This document shows positions 26,151 through 33,856 of a stretch of 64,000 nt of DNA, in pieces; position 1 is the stretch's first letter; the number at the start of each line of letters is the position of its first letter. Under the pieces are notes generated by a model. The model searched no databases, was not told the DNA's origin, and saw nothing but the letters and a program-made list of their open reading frames with translations. The position numbers were made by a program, and so were the translations under genes. Source of the stretch: an uncultured Saprospiraceae bacterium (GTDB lineage: Bacteria > Bacteroidota > Bacteroidia > Chitinophagales > Saprospiraceae); the NCBI GenBank assembly GCA_937941765.1, contig CALDGQ010000010.1:1-64000 (forward strand), in the 5' to 3' direction.

Positions 26151-27701
26151 ATGCTAAACCTTTCTGTAATTCTTGAAGACAGTGCAAACCGTTTCCCTTC
26201 CAAAGAAGCTTTTATCTTTGGAGAAACGCGTTTAACATTTGCACAAATAAATGGAGCTGCCAATCAGATTGCAAATGGATTGAAAGAAAAAGGTATTAAG
26301 AGAGGAGATAAGGTGGCGATTAATTGTTTGAATCTTCCTTACTTTCCAATGGTTTATTTTGGAATTTTAAAAGCAGGTGCAACTGTAGTACCATTAAGTG
26401 TTTTGTTGAAAAGAGAGGAGGTTGCATATCATTTAAAAGATTCAGAAGCCAAAGCATGTTTTTGTTTTGTGGGTACGCCGGATTTACCGATGGCGACAGA
26501 AAGCTATGCTGGATTTTCGCAAGTAGATGCTTGTGAACAATTTTATGTCATTACTTCAAAACCAACAGATCCATCTCCAATTGATGGGGTTTCCACTTTA
26601 GGAATGTTGATGAATGGACAATCTCCTGTTTGTGAAACGGCTCAGACAAGTGCAGAAGATTCGGCTGTGATTATTTATACTTCGGGAACGACGGGTCAGC
26701 CCAAAGGTGCGGAGTTGACTCATTCTAATTTAATGTTGAACGCGATTGTTTCTTCCAACATTATAAACACCATGTCAATCGATACCCAATTAATTGTCTT
26801 ACCGCTGTTTCATATTTTTGCAATGACTTGCTTGATGAATGCAGGTATTTATAAAGGTACGACGAGTGTTTTGTTGCCACGATTTGATGCAGCAACAGTA
26901 TTGGGTTTGATGCGTGATCATAAAGTCACCATCTTTGCAGGTGTTCCAACAATGTATTGGGGGTTAGTCGCTTACGAGAATAAAACATTCGATTTAGAAG
27001 CGATTAGCAAGAATTTAAAATCCTGTGTTTCAGGAGGTGCATCCTTGCCTGTGAAAATACTAGAAGATTTCGAAGAAAAATTTAAAGTAAAAATATTGGA
27101 AGGCTATGGAATGTCAGAAGGTTCGCCTGTTGTTACTTTCAATCAATTAGAGGTAGGAAGCAAACCTGGAAGTATTGGTACCCCAGTTTGGGGAGTAGAG
27201 GTAAGAATCGTTGATGAAAATGGAAAGGAAGTCTCGGCTGGAGAAAAAGGAGAATTGATCTATCGCGGTCACAATGTTATGAAAGGCTATTTCAACAAGC
27301 CTGAAGCCAATGCCAAAGCCCTTAAAAATGGCTGGTTACATTCAGGAGATATTGCTGTAAAAGATGAAGATGGTTTTTTCTTCATTGTCGATCGTACTAA
27401 AGACATGATTATTCGTGGTGGTTTAAATGTCTATCCGAGAGAAGTGGAAGAAGTAATGATGAAGCATGAAGCGGTTTCTATGGTTGCTGTAATCGGAATT
27501 CCCGATGACAAAATGGGTGAAGAAATTAAAGCTTGTGTGGTTTTGAAAGATGGTCAATTAGTAACATCAAATGATTTAATGAATTGGACAAAAGAGAAGA
27601 TCGCTGCTTACAAATATCCTCGAGTTATTGAGTATATGGATACTTTGCCACAAAGTGCCACTGGCAAGATATTGAAGAAGGAGTTACGAAAAATGGGGTG
27701 A
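26151..27701 (+). CDS. Long-chain acyl-CoA synthetase / AMP-binding ligase
   Basis: A 516-residue ANL-superfamily ligase. The phosphate-binding motif is IIYTSGTTGQPKGAELTHSN at about 172-191, A5 is GYGMSEGSP at about 320-328, A7/A8 are SGDIAVKDEDGFFFIVDRTK and IIRGGLNVYPREVEE at about 399-435, and the catalytic lysine is in SATGKILKKEL near the end. It activates a carboxylic acid, most likely a medium- or long-chain fatty acid, to its CoA thioester via an acyl-AMP. It stands alone. The start ATG at 26151 has no Shine-Dalgarno, as usual for the phylum. The exact acid is not readable from sequence. Confidence 0.93.
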   Translation: MLNLSVILEDSANRFPSKEAFIFGETRLTFAQINGAANQIANGLKEKGIKRGDKVAINCLNLPYFPMVYFGILKAGATVVPLSVLLKREEVAYHLKDSEAKACFCFVGTPDLPMATESYAGFSQVDACEQFYVITSKPTDPSPIDGVSTLGMLMNGQSPVCETAQTSAEDSAVIIYTSGTTGQPKGAELTHSNLMLNAIVSSNIINTMSIDTQLIVLPLFHIFAMTCLMNAGIYKGTTSVLLPRFDAATVLGLMRDHKVTIFAGVPTMYWGLVAYENKTFDLEAISKNLKSCVSGGASLPVKILEDFEEKFKVKILEGYGMSEGSPVVTFNQLEVGSKPGSIGTPVWGVEVRIVDENGKEVSAGEKGELIYRGHNVMKGYFNKPEANAKALKNGWLHSGDIAVKDEDGFFFIVDRTKDMIIRGGLNVYPREVEEVMMKHEAVSMVAVIGIPDDKMGEEIKACVVLKDGQLVTSNDLMNWTKEKIAAYKYPRVIEYMDTLPQSATGKILKKELRKMG

Positions 27702-27773
27702 ATTTGAAATGTGTGAAATGAATACACCATTATTCATCGTTATTTGGAATTTTTTACTTTTATTTGCAGTTCG

Positions 27774-27823
27774 AAACAAAAAACAAAAACACTAGAGCGT
27801 GTAGCTCAGTTGGTTTAGAGCAT
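27774..27823. repeat. Duplicated leader and 5' half of tRNA-Val
   Basis: A 50-base copy of the sequence at 27920-27969 (one mismatch, C at 27798 for A at 27944). It includes the A-rich leader and the acceptor 5' strand and D-arm of the tRNA, then stops at the start of the anticodon stem. No matching 3' half follows, so this is not a functional tRNA gene. Confidence 0.88.
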
Positions 27824-27919
27824 GAGCGAACGGTCCCGATGGAATCGGGATTTAATTGACCAGAGTCAATTAAAAGAAAGTGAACCGGCCACCATAGTGG
27901 ACGGCTTGCAGAAAAGACA
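27824..27919. other. 96-base hairpin-rich insert between tRNA half and tRNA
   Basis: Contains three consecutive hairpins: GTCCCGAT/ATCGGGAT, TTAATTGAC/GTCAATTAA (perfect, loop of four) and CCGGCCAC/GTGGACGG. It also contains a 38-codon frame from 27822 that looks like chance. It separates the duplicated tRNA half from the complete tRNA. Origin unknown. Confidence 0.5.
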
Positions 27920-27940
27920 AAACAAAAAACAAAAACACTA

Positions 27941-28015
27941 GAGAGTGTAGCTCAGTTGGTTTAGAGCATTACCTTGACAGGGTAGGGGTCGGGGGTTCGA
28001 ATCCCTTCACTCTCA
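27941..28015 (+). tRNA. tRNA-Val (anticodon GAC)
   Basis: A complete cloverleaf. The acceptor stem is GAGAGTG/CACTCTC, the D-arm GCTC/GAGC, and the anticodon stem TTACC/GGTAG with loop TTGACAG (anticodon GAC). The T-arm has the TTCGAAT loop, and the discriminator is A with no encoded CCA. A near-consensus promoter may be the TTATTTG near 27761. Confidence 0.95.
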
Positions 28016-28056
28016 CAATGAAAAAGCTTTCTCAGAAATGAGGAGGCTTTTTTTGT

Positions 28057-28150
28057 TTTTACAAATGTTGAATAGACATCCTATCTGTTATTTTTATGTG
28101 AAACAGCCTAGAAGCTGTGCTACTTAAAAGTCACTCCTTGCAACAATTTA
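28057..28150. repeat. R6 direct repeat, left copy (flanks XRE gene)
   Basis: About 94 bases, with blocks ACAAATGTTGAAT, ACATCCTATCTGTTA, GTGAAACAGCC, TGTGCTACTT and TTGCAACAA. These recur in the same order at 28758-28854 downstream of the XRE gene with about 75-80% identity by eye. Confidence 0.75.
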
Positions 28151-28263
28151 TTTTCGTGAATTTTAAAACTTGTACTATAGGTACTATTTTATTGATGATT
28201 TTATTTTAAAGATTTATACTTTCGTGCATTCTTAATTTTAGCAGAAAAAAAGTAATTTATATT

Positions 28264-28722
28264 ATGTCATATGCGGTAGTTTTAAAATCATTGCGGAAGA
28301 GAAATAAGATGACTCAAGTTGTCGCTGCAAAAGCGATTGATGTTACTTCTGCTTATTTATCCAAAATTGAAAATGGTTCCAAGGTGCCTAGTATGATACT
28401 TTTGGAAAGAATATCGAAAGTATACAAAATACCGTTGTCAGTTATTAATTATTTAGCTTCTCAGGATGAGATTTCAAAATTAAAGAAACCTAAAGAATTA
28501 AAAGCTGTTCAAAAACTCATCGATGAAATGATCCAATATTTATTTTTTGAAGAATCTTTTACGCTGACAAAATATGCTGAAGATTTTAAAAATCTCAGAA
28601 AGTTAAAGGTGACAGCAAAGAAGAAGCGATTTGAACAGAAGACTGGATACGACACTCAATTGGCAAAGCCTGCTAAAGCAAGTGAACAAAGGTCTAAATA
28701 TGGTAAACGAAAAATAAAATAG
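28264..28722 (+). CDS. XRE-family helix-turn-helix regulator
   Basis: A 152-residue protein. The N-terminal HTH_3 domain (LRKRNKMTQVVAAKAIDVTS, about 9-28, then YLSKIENGSKVPSMILLERI) is followed by a short helical linker and a lysine-rich C-terminus (KRFEQKTGYDTQLAKPAK) of no known domain. It is a DNA-binding repressor or activator; the basic tail may add non-specific DNA binding. No partner gene lies next to it on either side. It is enclosed by imperfect direct repeats of about 95 bases, which suggests it moved or duplicated as a small cassette. A toxin-antitoxin partner is not visible. Confidence 0.88.
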   Translation: MSYAVVLKSLRKRNKMTQVVAAKAIDVTSAYLSKIENGSKVPSMILLERISKVYKIPLSVINYLASQDEISKLKKPKELKAVQKLIDEMIQYLFFEESFTLTKYAEDFKNLRKLKVTAKKKRFEQKTGYDTQLAKPAKASEQRSKYGKRKIK

Positions 28723-28757
28723 TACAAAATACACGTCTAACTTCTTCGGTTTACTTA

Positions 28758-28854
28758 CGTTCACAAATGTTGAACAAACATCTTGTCTGTTAATTTTAAA
28801 TGAAACAGGCAGGAATACCTTGTGCTACTTTTAAGTCTCTACTTGCAACAAGCT
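28758..28854. repeat. R6 direct repeat, right copy (flanks XRE gene)
   Basis: The right copy contains ACAAATGTTGAAC, ACATCTTGTCTGTTA, ATGAAACAGGC, TGTGCTACTT and TTGCAACAAGC, parallel to 28057-28150. A fragment of the same family (GAACAGACATCTTTTCTGTT) occurs at about 52062-52083. Confidence 0.75.
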
Positions 28855-28867
28855 TTAGGCAACTTAT

Positions 28868-29920
28868 TCAAAAAGGCTCAACATGATTAATCAAATCACC
28901 TGACTTCCACAGCTCATCAAACTCCTCCGCCATTTCCCCACCACGTTTCGCCACCTCATACCAATTTTTAATTCGCTGATCCTTATTGTCAAAATAAGTT
29001 TCAAAATCTTCTCGGGTCGGAATTTTAGAATCTGGTAAACTATCAACAAATGATTTGGAAGGTGAAATGAGCACCATCCGATCCAAAACTTTTCCATTGA
29101 ATTTTCTCCACGGTAAAAATTTGTCAAACCAACCTTCAATAATGTTGTCCGCAAAATGAGGATATAAAATTAAACCATCCGTGTTGTAGTCCAAACCAAT
29201 ATGATAATCAATCAAAGCACCATCCCAAAGTAATCCATTCATTCCTTGGATATTATCGACAGGATTCATAAAAGTGGGTAAGGTTCCAGTGGATCTTAAT
29301 GCGGAGGTGGCATTTTCTTTTGTGAAATTTTGATAAATATTTTTAAAACCATCGTTTATTATAACATTGTGATTGCTATCTGAAGTAAAGATGACTCGCT
29401 CCACAGCGGATTTTAATAAATTTCTTGACAAGGTGTTTTTTAGAACGATCGGTAAGAAATTACGTCGATATTTACTACTAATTTTTTTCTTAAAATTTGT
29501 TTTGGTAGCAATCACATTGAGTTTGAAAGCTTGTTCTGTCAGTATATTTTGGATTCCATTTTTACCTAATGTTGTAATGATGATGTCATTTACGGTATTC
29601 GTAACCTCAGTAGGAGTAGGGTAGGTGTCGTAACTTTGTTCGGTGTATGCTTTTAGAAAACGATCTAGTGTTTCAGTTGGATTATCGAAAAGATAACAAA
29701 GCATTCGCCAAGCTCCGGCAGAAGCACCGATTAAGTGAAGTGGTTCTTTACGGTCATAAAACCAATTGTTTAAAAGGTATTTGTCAAAAGCTTGAAGCAC
29801 GATCCATTTAGGACCTCCAGCTGCTGCAGGAATGACAGAAATATCTTTTGGAGACAACCCATTTTCTCGAATATGATTCAGTGCATATGCACCCGCTTTG
29901 ATGTTGAAAGTTTTTGGCAA
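28868..29920 (-). CDS. Patatin-like phospholipase
   Basis: A 350-residue patatin-domain protein. The oxyanion-hole region is AAAGGPKWIVLQ at about 32-43. The nucleophile motif is GASAG at 65-69 (Ser67), and the catalytic Asp lies in WDGALIDYHIG near residue 235. These make the Ser-Asp dyad of lipid acyl hydrolases. There is no signal peptide, so it acts in the cytosol or at the inner leaflet. It is transcribed alone and ends 14 bases after the R6 repeat. Substrate specificity is unknown. Confidence 0.87.
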   Translation of the reverse strand: MPKTFNIKAGAYALNHIRENGLSPKDISVIPAAAGGPKWIVLQAFDKYLLNNWFYDRKEPLHLIGASAGAWRMLCYLFDNPTETLDRFLKAYTEQSYDTYPTPTEVTNTVNDIIITTLGKNGIQNILTEQAFKLNVIATKTNFKKKISSKYRRNFLPIVLKNTLSRNLLKSAVERVIFTSDSNHNVIINDGFKNIYQNFTKENATSALRSTGTLPTFMNPVDNIQGMNGLLWDGALIDYHIGLDYNTDGLILYPHFADNIIEGWFDKFLPWRKFNGKVLDRMVLISPSKSFVDSLPDSKIPTREDFETYFDNKDQRIKNWYEVAKRGGEMAEEFDELWKSGDLINHVEPF

Positions 29921-29940
29921 TCGTATGTTTTGTTTAATTA

Positions 29941-29977
29941 GAAAAGCCCTTCGAATGTTAAAATCGAAGGGCTTTTC
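29941..29977. terminator. Intrinsic terminator
   Basis: Perfect hairpin GAAAAGCCCTTCGA / TCGAAGGGCTTTTC with a short AT-rich loop. It lies 15 bases past the stop of the T9SS protein gene on the minus strand and about 20 bases upstream of the patatin start. Confidence 0.92.
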
Positions 29978-29992
29978 TTTTGTATATGAGTA

Positions 29993-31861
29993 TTAGTGAA
30001 CAATCACAAATTTTTGTGACTGTACTTTGTTATCAGATCTTAGATATAATAAGTAAGAACCTGTTGGATACTGATTGGTATCGAATGTTATCGTTTCATT
30101 TTGAATGTTGTGAAAATTACGATTTTCAATCACCTTACCAAAAGCGTCCGTAATTTTGACATTCAAATTCTTAGCAACTTTTTCCAAATCTAATGCTAAT
30201 TGTATTTGTTGGTTAGCAGGATTTGGGAATAATTTTGTCTTAAATGAAGTAACTACCTCTTCATTGGAATTAGGATCAGGTATTGGCTCAATAAAAATAT
30301 CAATAGCAGGAATTCTATCCGCACCAGAAAAACCACCGTTGAATAATTCTCCAGCACCATTGATGCTCACATCGTGGATAGCGTTGGTGAATTGATAATC
30401 GACTTCGGTATTGATGGCCGTAAATACAGTGTTGTTTCCACTATAGCTCACCATCGCTAGATAATAAATACCACCAATAAATTCAATTCCTTGCTCACCA
30501 TCATCAAGATTAAACAAATCAACAGATGCAACGTCGTAATTATCGTAACCACTACCAAATTCATAAGTACCAAAACCAAGAAGAATCAAATCATCAGTGG
30601 TTGCTTCATCTGCCAATGGGTCTGCCCCAATTTGATAAATCTTTACAGTTGCAGCTTCTCCTTCCATGGTATTGCCTTGTTGTGCTGCCATCATGAAGCT
30701 CGAAGACATCGCTTGATCTCCATCATTTTGTATGAAAAACTGGTAACCAAATTCATAGGCGCCACCACCAGATACGGTCAATCCACCATTAGAATCAAAC
30801 GGGGATTTACGAATCACATTAGACGTAATAGAAAAATTTTGTAGTATAGTTGTGCTATTCAAATAATTGGTACTGTCGCTATTGACTTCATAGTTTAAAG
30901 TGTATACATCCGTACCAAGGCCTAGTGCAGCCATGTCAAACACATCAGGAATAATCAGTGTTTCGCAAGAATCTTCACCTAATACATTATCGACTGGAAA
31001 CGGATCTACACGATTAAAAGTACTATTGAAAACTTGAGCACCGCCACTATCATTAATGGTACAAGCGAGAGAAGTATTCGGTTGTTCTAACAATCCAGTA
31101 TTGCAAACCTCTGCATCGAGTTCAGTTACCGCTGGCAATTGTGAAATCGGTGTCCCAAATAAAACAGGATATGCACCTCTCACTAAGTTCAAATTATTGT
31201 TAGGTGTAACAATTAATTTGACATCATCAATTAACCAAAAATAATACCGACCATCAAAAATAAATTTGAATTGAACTCCATTTGATCCACCTACATATTC
31301 AGAAATATCTATCAATTGGATATCGCCTGGATCTGTAGAGGCGTTTCCTGAAATACCTTCATTGATGATAATTGCTTGCCAAGTAGCTCCACTATCCGCA
31401 CTCACTTCTACTCTTGTTTCACTTTGGAAAGCTCTATAAGATTGATAAAATTCTAGAGAAATATTTGGGTATGCACTGCAATCAATAACAGGAGAGACCA
31501 ATTCGGCAGCATGAGGTGCTGGAGAAAGACCCATATAAAAATTTCCTGCAGTTCCATTGTTATCTAAAAAATCGGAACTAAATAAAGCACAACCATTTCC
31601 TACAGAAGGAGATTGAATCGTTCCAGCATCTCCCCAATAGGCACCCATTTCTGCACGACCATCATCTGACCATTCCCAAAGTGTATTGTGCAATGAGTCG
31701 AGGACACCACAAGACAATGGATTATTTTGCCAAGTAGAATCGATCCCACCAGCAAATTGTTCTTCATAAATAACTTGTGCATTCAATGAATTCGCAAAAA
31801 AGCAACATGCGAATAACATTATTAGCAAACCTGTTGTTGTAATTGTAATTTTTTGTGTCAT
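29993..31861 (-). CDS. Secreted protein with type IX secretion sorting domain
   Basis: A 622-residue protein. A signal peptide (ending NSLNAQ) leads into a MAM/jelly-roll-like beta-rich domain (LEFYQSYRAFQSETRVEVSA, about 124-143) of the kind found in secreted adhesins and enzymes. A long beta-sandwich region follows, then the type A sorting domain at the end (LFPNPANQQIQLALDLEK, then GKVIENRNF and YPTGSYLLYLRSDNK). The sorting tail sends it through the T9SS to the cell surface or medium. No catalytic motif is visible, so an adhesive or structural role is more likely than an enzyme. Confidence 0.9.
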   Translation of the reverse strand: MTQKITITTTGLLIMLFACCFFANSLNAQVIYEEQFAGGIDSTWQNNPLSCGVLDSLHNTLWEWSDDGRAEMGAYWGDAGTIQSPSVGNGCALFSSDFLDNNGTAGNFYMGLSPAPHAAELVSPVIDCSAYPNISLEFYQSYRAFQSETRVEVSADSGATWQAIIINEGISGNASTDPGDIQLIDISEYVGGSNGVQFKFIFDGRYYFWLIDDVKLIVTPNNNLNLVRGAYPVLFGTPISQLPAVTELDAEVCNTGLLEQPNTSLACTINDSGGAQVFNSTFNRVDPFPVDNVLGEDSCETLIIPDVFDMAALGLGTDVYTLNYEVNSDSTNYLNSTTILQNFSITSNVIRKSPFDSNGGLTVSGGGAYEFGYQFFIQNDGDQAMSSSFMMAAQQGNTMEGEAATVKIYQIGADPLADEATTDDLILLGFGTYEFGSGYDNYDVASVDLFNLDDGEQGIEFIGGIYYLAMVSYSGNNTVFTAINTEVDYQFTNAIHDVSINGAGELFNGGFSGADRIPAIDIFIEPIPDPNSNEEVVTSFKTKLFPNPANQQIQLALDLEKVAKNLNVKITDAFGKVIENRNFHNIQNETITFDTNQYPTGSYLLYLRSDNKVQSQKFVIVH

Positions 31862-32478
31862 GTAAAATGAATTTGAAATGAATGATATTCTAAAAATAAG
31901 AATTCTTTTGAGGTGGTATGTGAAATAATTAGCTGTTATTTGACAAAAACTGGTTTGTGATTGAAAAATTTAATTTTCAAAGTATTTTAAATATAAGTTT
32001 AGTCTCAAAAATCTGATTTATGAACATACCAATCAGAGTTAATAACTTCTACTATTTCTCGATCTTTAATATTTTGTTGATTGTGATTCGGTTCATGAAG
32101 AGAAGGATAGATATGATTTGCAAATAAAAGAAGTCTCTTGAATGATAGAAATTATACGATAAGGTAAGTTTCAATCGGTAGATATTCTAGTGGTATTCAG
32201 AAGTAACAAAGCTTCATTTTTGAATGCTAGAAATTCGAATTTCATTAAATTTGAATAAGAATCAATATCATTCCAATCCATGTTTTGATTTTCAAGGATT
32301 CTTTTCTTGTTACTTTTTCAATTGAAAAAAAGTAACCAAAATTCTAGATTTTAAAAACTCGTCCCTCAAACATTTAAAATCCGCCACCCGCTTCAAAATT
32401 CTGCTTTCGGATATTTAAGGTTAATATTTAACAATTTAAATACGTAATTGAGTTTTGACTTCATTACCTCGTTTTTTA
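31862..32478. other. Long intergenic region without a gene
   Basis: 617 bases of AT-rich DNA. A palindrome at 32309-32336 has arms GTTACTTTTT and AAAAAGTAAC, and the following CCGCCACCCGCTTCAAAATT stretch resembles a degenerate dispersed repeat. I see no coding frame, tRNA or riboswitch motif; the upstream control region of the T9SS gene lies at its left end. Confidence 0.5.
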
Positions 32479-33618
32479 TCACACCACACTATTTTCAATT
32501 TCCATAATTGCGTCTACATGTGCTTGTGCAATTTTTTCTCTCACAGCAGGATTTAGCAATTCAAGACATTGTGCTTGGTTGTTGTAGAATCCATTTTCTG
32601 TAAGTACAGCAGTCATACCAGTATGGCGAAGCACATAAAATTGTCTTCCAGACTGAGTTTTGATATGTCGATTTTTCCAACCAGTGGCAGCAACAATATG
32701 TTTTTGAAAAATAGCTGCGATTAACTTTCCTTGCGCATTTCCTTTAAAAAACCAGGTTTCAACACCACTGATAGAAGGAGCAGACCATTGACCATACGGA
32801 GCTGGCGCAGCATTGGAATGGATTGATAAAAACAGTTTTGGTAAATTTGATTTATAAATATTAGCACGATATACACGTCCTTCTAAAAAATTGTCAACAT
32901 CTACTTCTGGAACCACATTGTAATATTGGACACCGATTGCATCTAGTTTCACCATCATTCTTTTTACAATATCCCTATTGAACTCATATTCTTTTAATTG
33001 GCGACCATCAGGAAAAACAGGAGAGCGCTTCCCTTTTGTTTTGCTACCATGTCCATTATCTAAGCACCACATATATCTTGCGATGTGTTGTGATTGTGTT
33101 GTTGGAACTGGTTCTACCGGTGTTGGAGTAGGAGTCGGAGTTGGTGGTGAAGTTGGTTCACTAGTAGTTGCTCCGGTTGCTGTTCCTGGTGCAGGTTCAG
33201 GAGTCGGAAATGGAGTTCCAGTAGTTCCTGTCGGAGTTGGTTCTGGAACCGGGATTTCAATATCATCAACCACAACAGGATCCGGGATCACAGGATCAGG
33301 AATAACAGGATCCGGAATTTGAGTAGTGGTCGAATCAGGTAAAGTAGGTTCTGGAAGGATGATTTCAGGTTCAGCCGGCGTAGGTGGAGTTACAGGTGGA
33401 TCTGTCTCTTCTAACAACACATCATAATTTTCTTCTCCTTGAATTTCTTCTTCATCATATACCTCCACAGCATTTTGTTCCGAGGAAGACATTTCAGATG
33501 CATCTTGTGGTTCTTCCACTTCAATTTCAGGTAGACCTTCGTGTTCCTGTTGAGAAGAGGAGGTTTTCGAAAAAGAAGAGAATATTGATTTTAGAAAATC
33601 TAGTATGCGTTGAATCAT
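32479..33618 (-). CDS. N-acetylmuramoyl-L-alanine amidase with long proline-rich linker
   Basis: A 379-residue protein. An N-terminal helical segment and an acidic, proline/threonine-rich linker (including PDPVIPDPVIPDPVV and PTPTPTPTPV) run to about residue 185. This is followed by an Amidase_3 domain: WCLDNGHGSKTKGKRSPVFP (zinc His), EFNRDIV, LFLSIHSNAAP (zinc His) and the catalytic Glu in AVLTENGFYNN. It cleaves the lactyl bond between muramic acid and the peptide. The N-terminal start lacks a clear signal peptide, so export or membrane association through residues 1-20 is uncertain. Confidence 0.88.
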   Translation of the reverse strand: MIQRILDFLKSIFSSFSKTSSSQQEHEGLPEIEVEEPQDASEMSSSEQNAVEVYDEEEIQGEENYDVLLEETDPPVTPPTPAEPEIILPEPTLPDSTTTQIPDPVIPDPVIPDPVVVDDIEIPVPEPTPTGTTGTPFPTPEPAPGTATGATTSEPTSPPTPTPTPTPVEPVPTTQSQHIARYMWCLDNGHGSKTKGKRSPVFPDGRQLKEYEFNRDIVKRMMVKLDAIGVQYYNVVPEVDVDNFLEGRVYRANIYKSNLPKLFLSIHSNAAPAPYGQWSAPSISGVETWFFKGNAQGKLIAAIFQKHIVAATGWKNRHIKTQSGRQFYVLRHTGMTAVLTENGFYNNQAQCLELLNPAVREKIAQAHVDAIMEIENSVV

Positions 33619-33717
33619 CGTATGATATTAACAGTGTTTTGCTGTGATTTATTCAAATATACTAAATATGTGGTTTTTGTTTAATTTATTGGGAAAGGGA
33701 ATTGAAAAAGGATGTTT

Positions 33718-33830
33718 GGATATTTGGACTTTTAGATGGGTAGACGCTTCTTATTCAAAGAAAATGATTAATAAAAATGCAATTTCCTTTGAATAAGAAG
33801 TGTCTAAATATCCAAATATCAGATGTCTAA
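33718..33830. repeat. Imperfect long inverted repeat
   Basis: Arms AGACGCTTCTTATTCAAAG and CTTTGAATAAGAAGTGTCT pair at the centre. Outside them, GGATATTTGGA and TCCAAATATC extend the palindrome. It lies just downstream of the signal peptidase gene on the minus strand and may be a terminator or a small inverted-repeat element. Confidence 0.65.
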
Positions 33831-33856
33831 AGTTCAATATAAGGTCGAAGTGATCC

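Noticed and set aside
27822-27938. 38-codon frame between the tRNA half and tRNA-Val
   Set aside because: Short, hairpin-rich, no known domain; probably chance.
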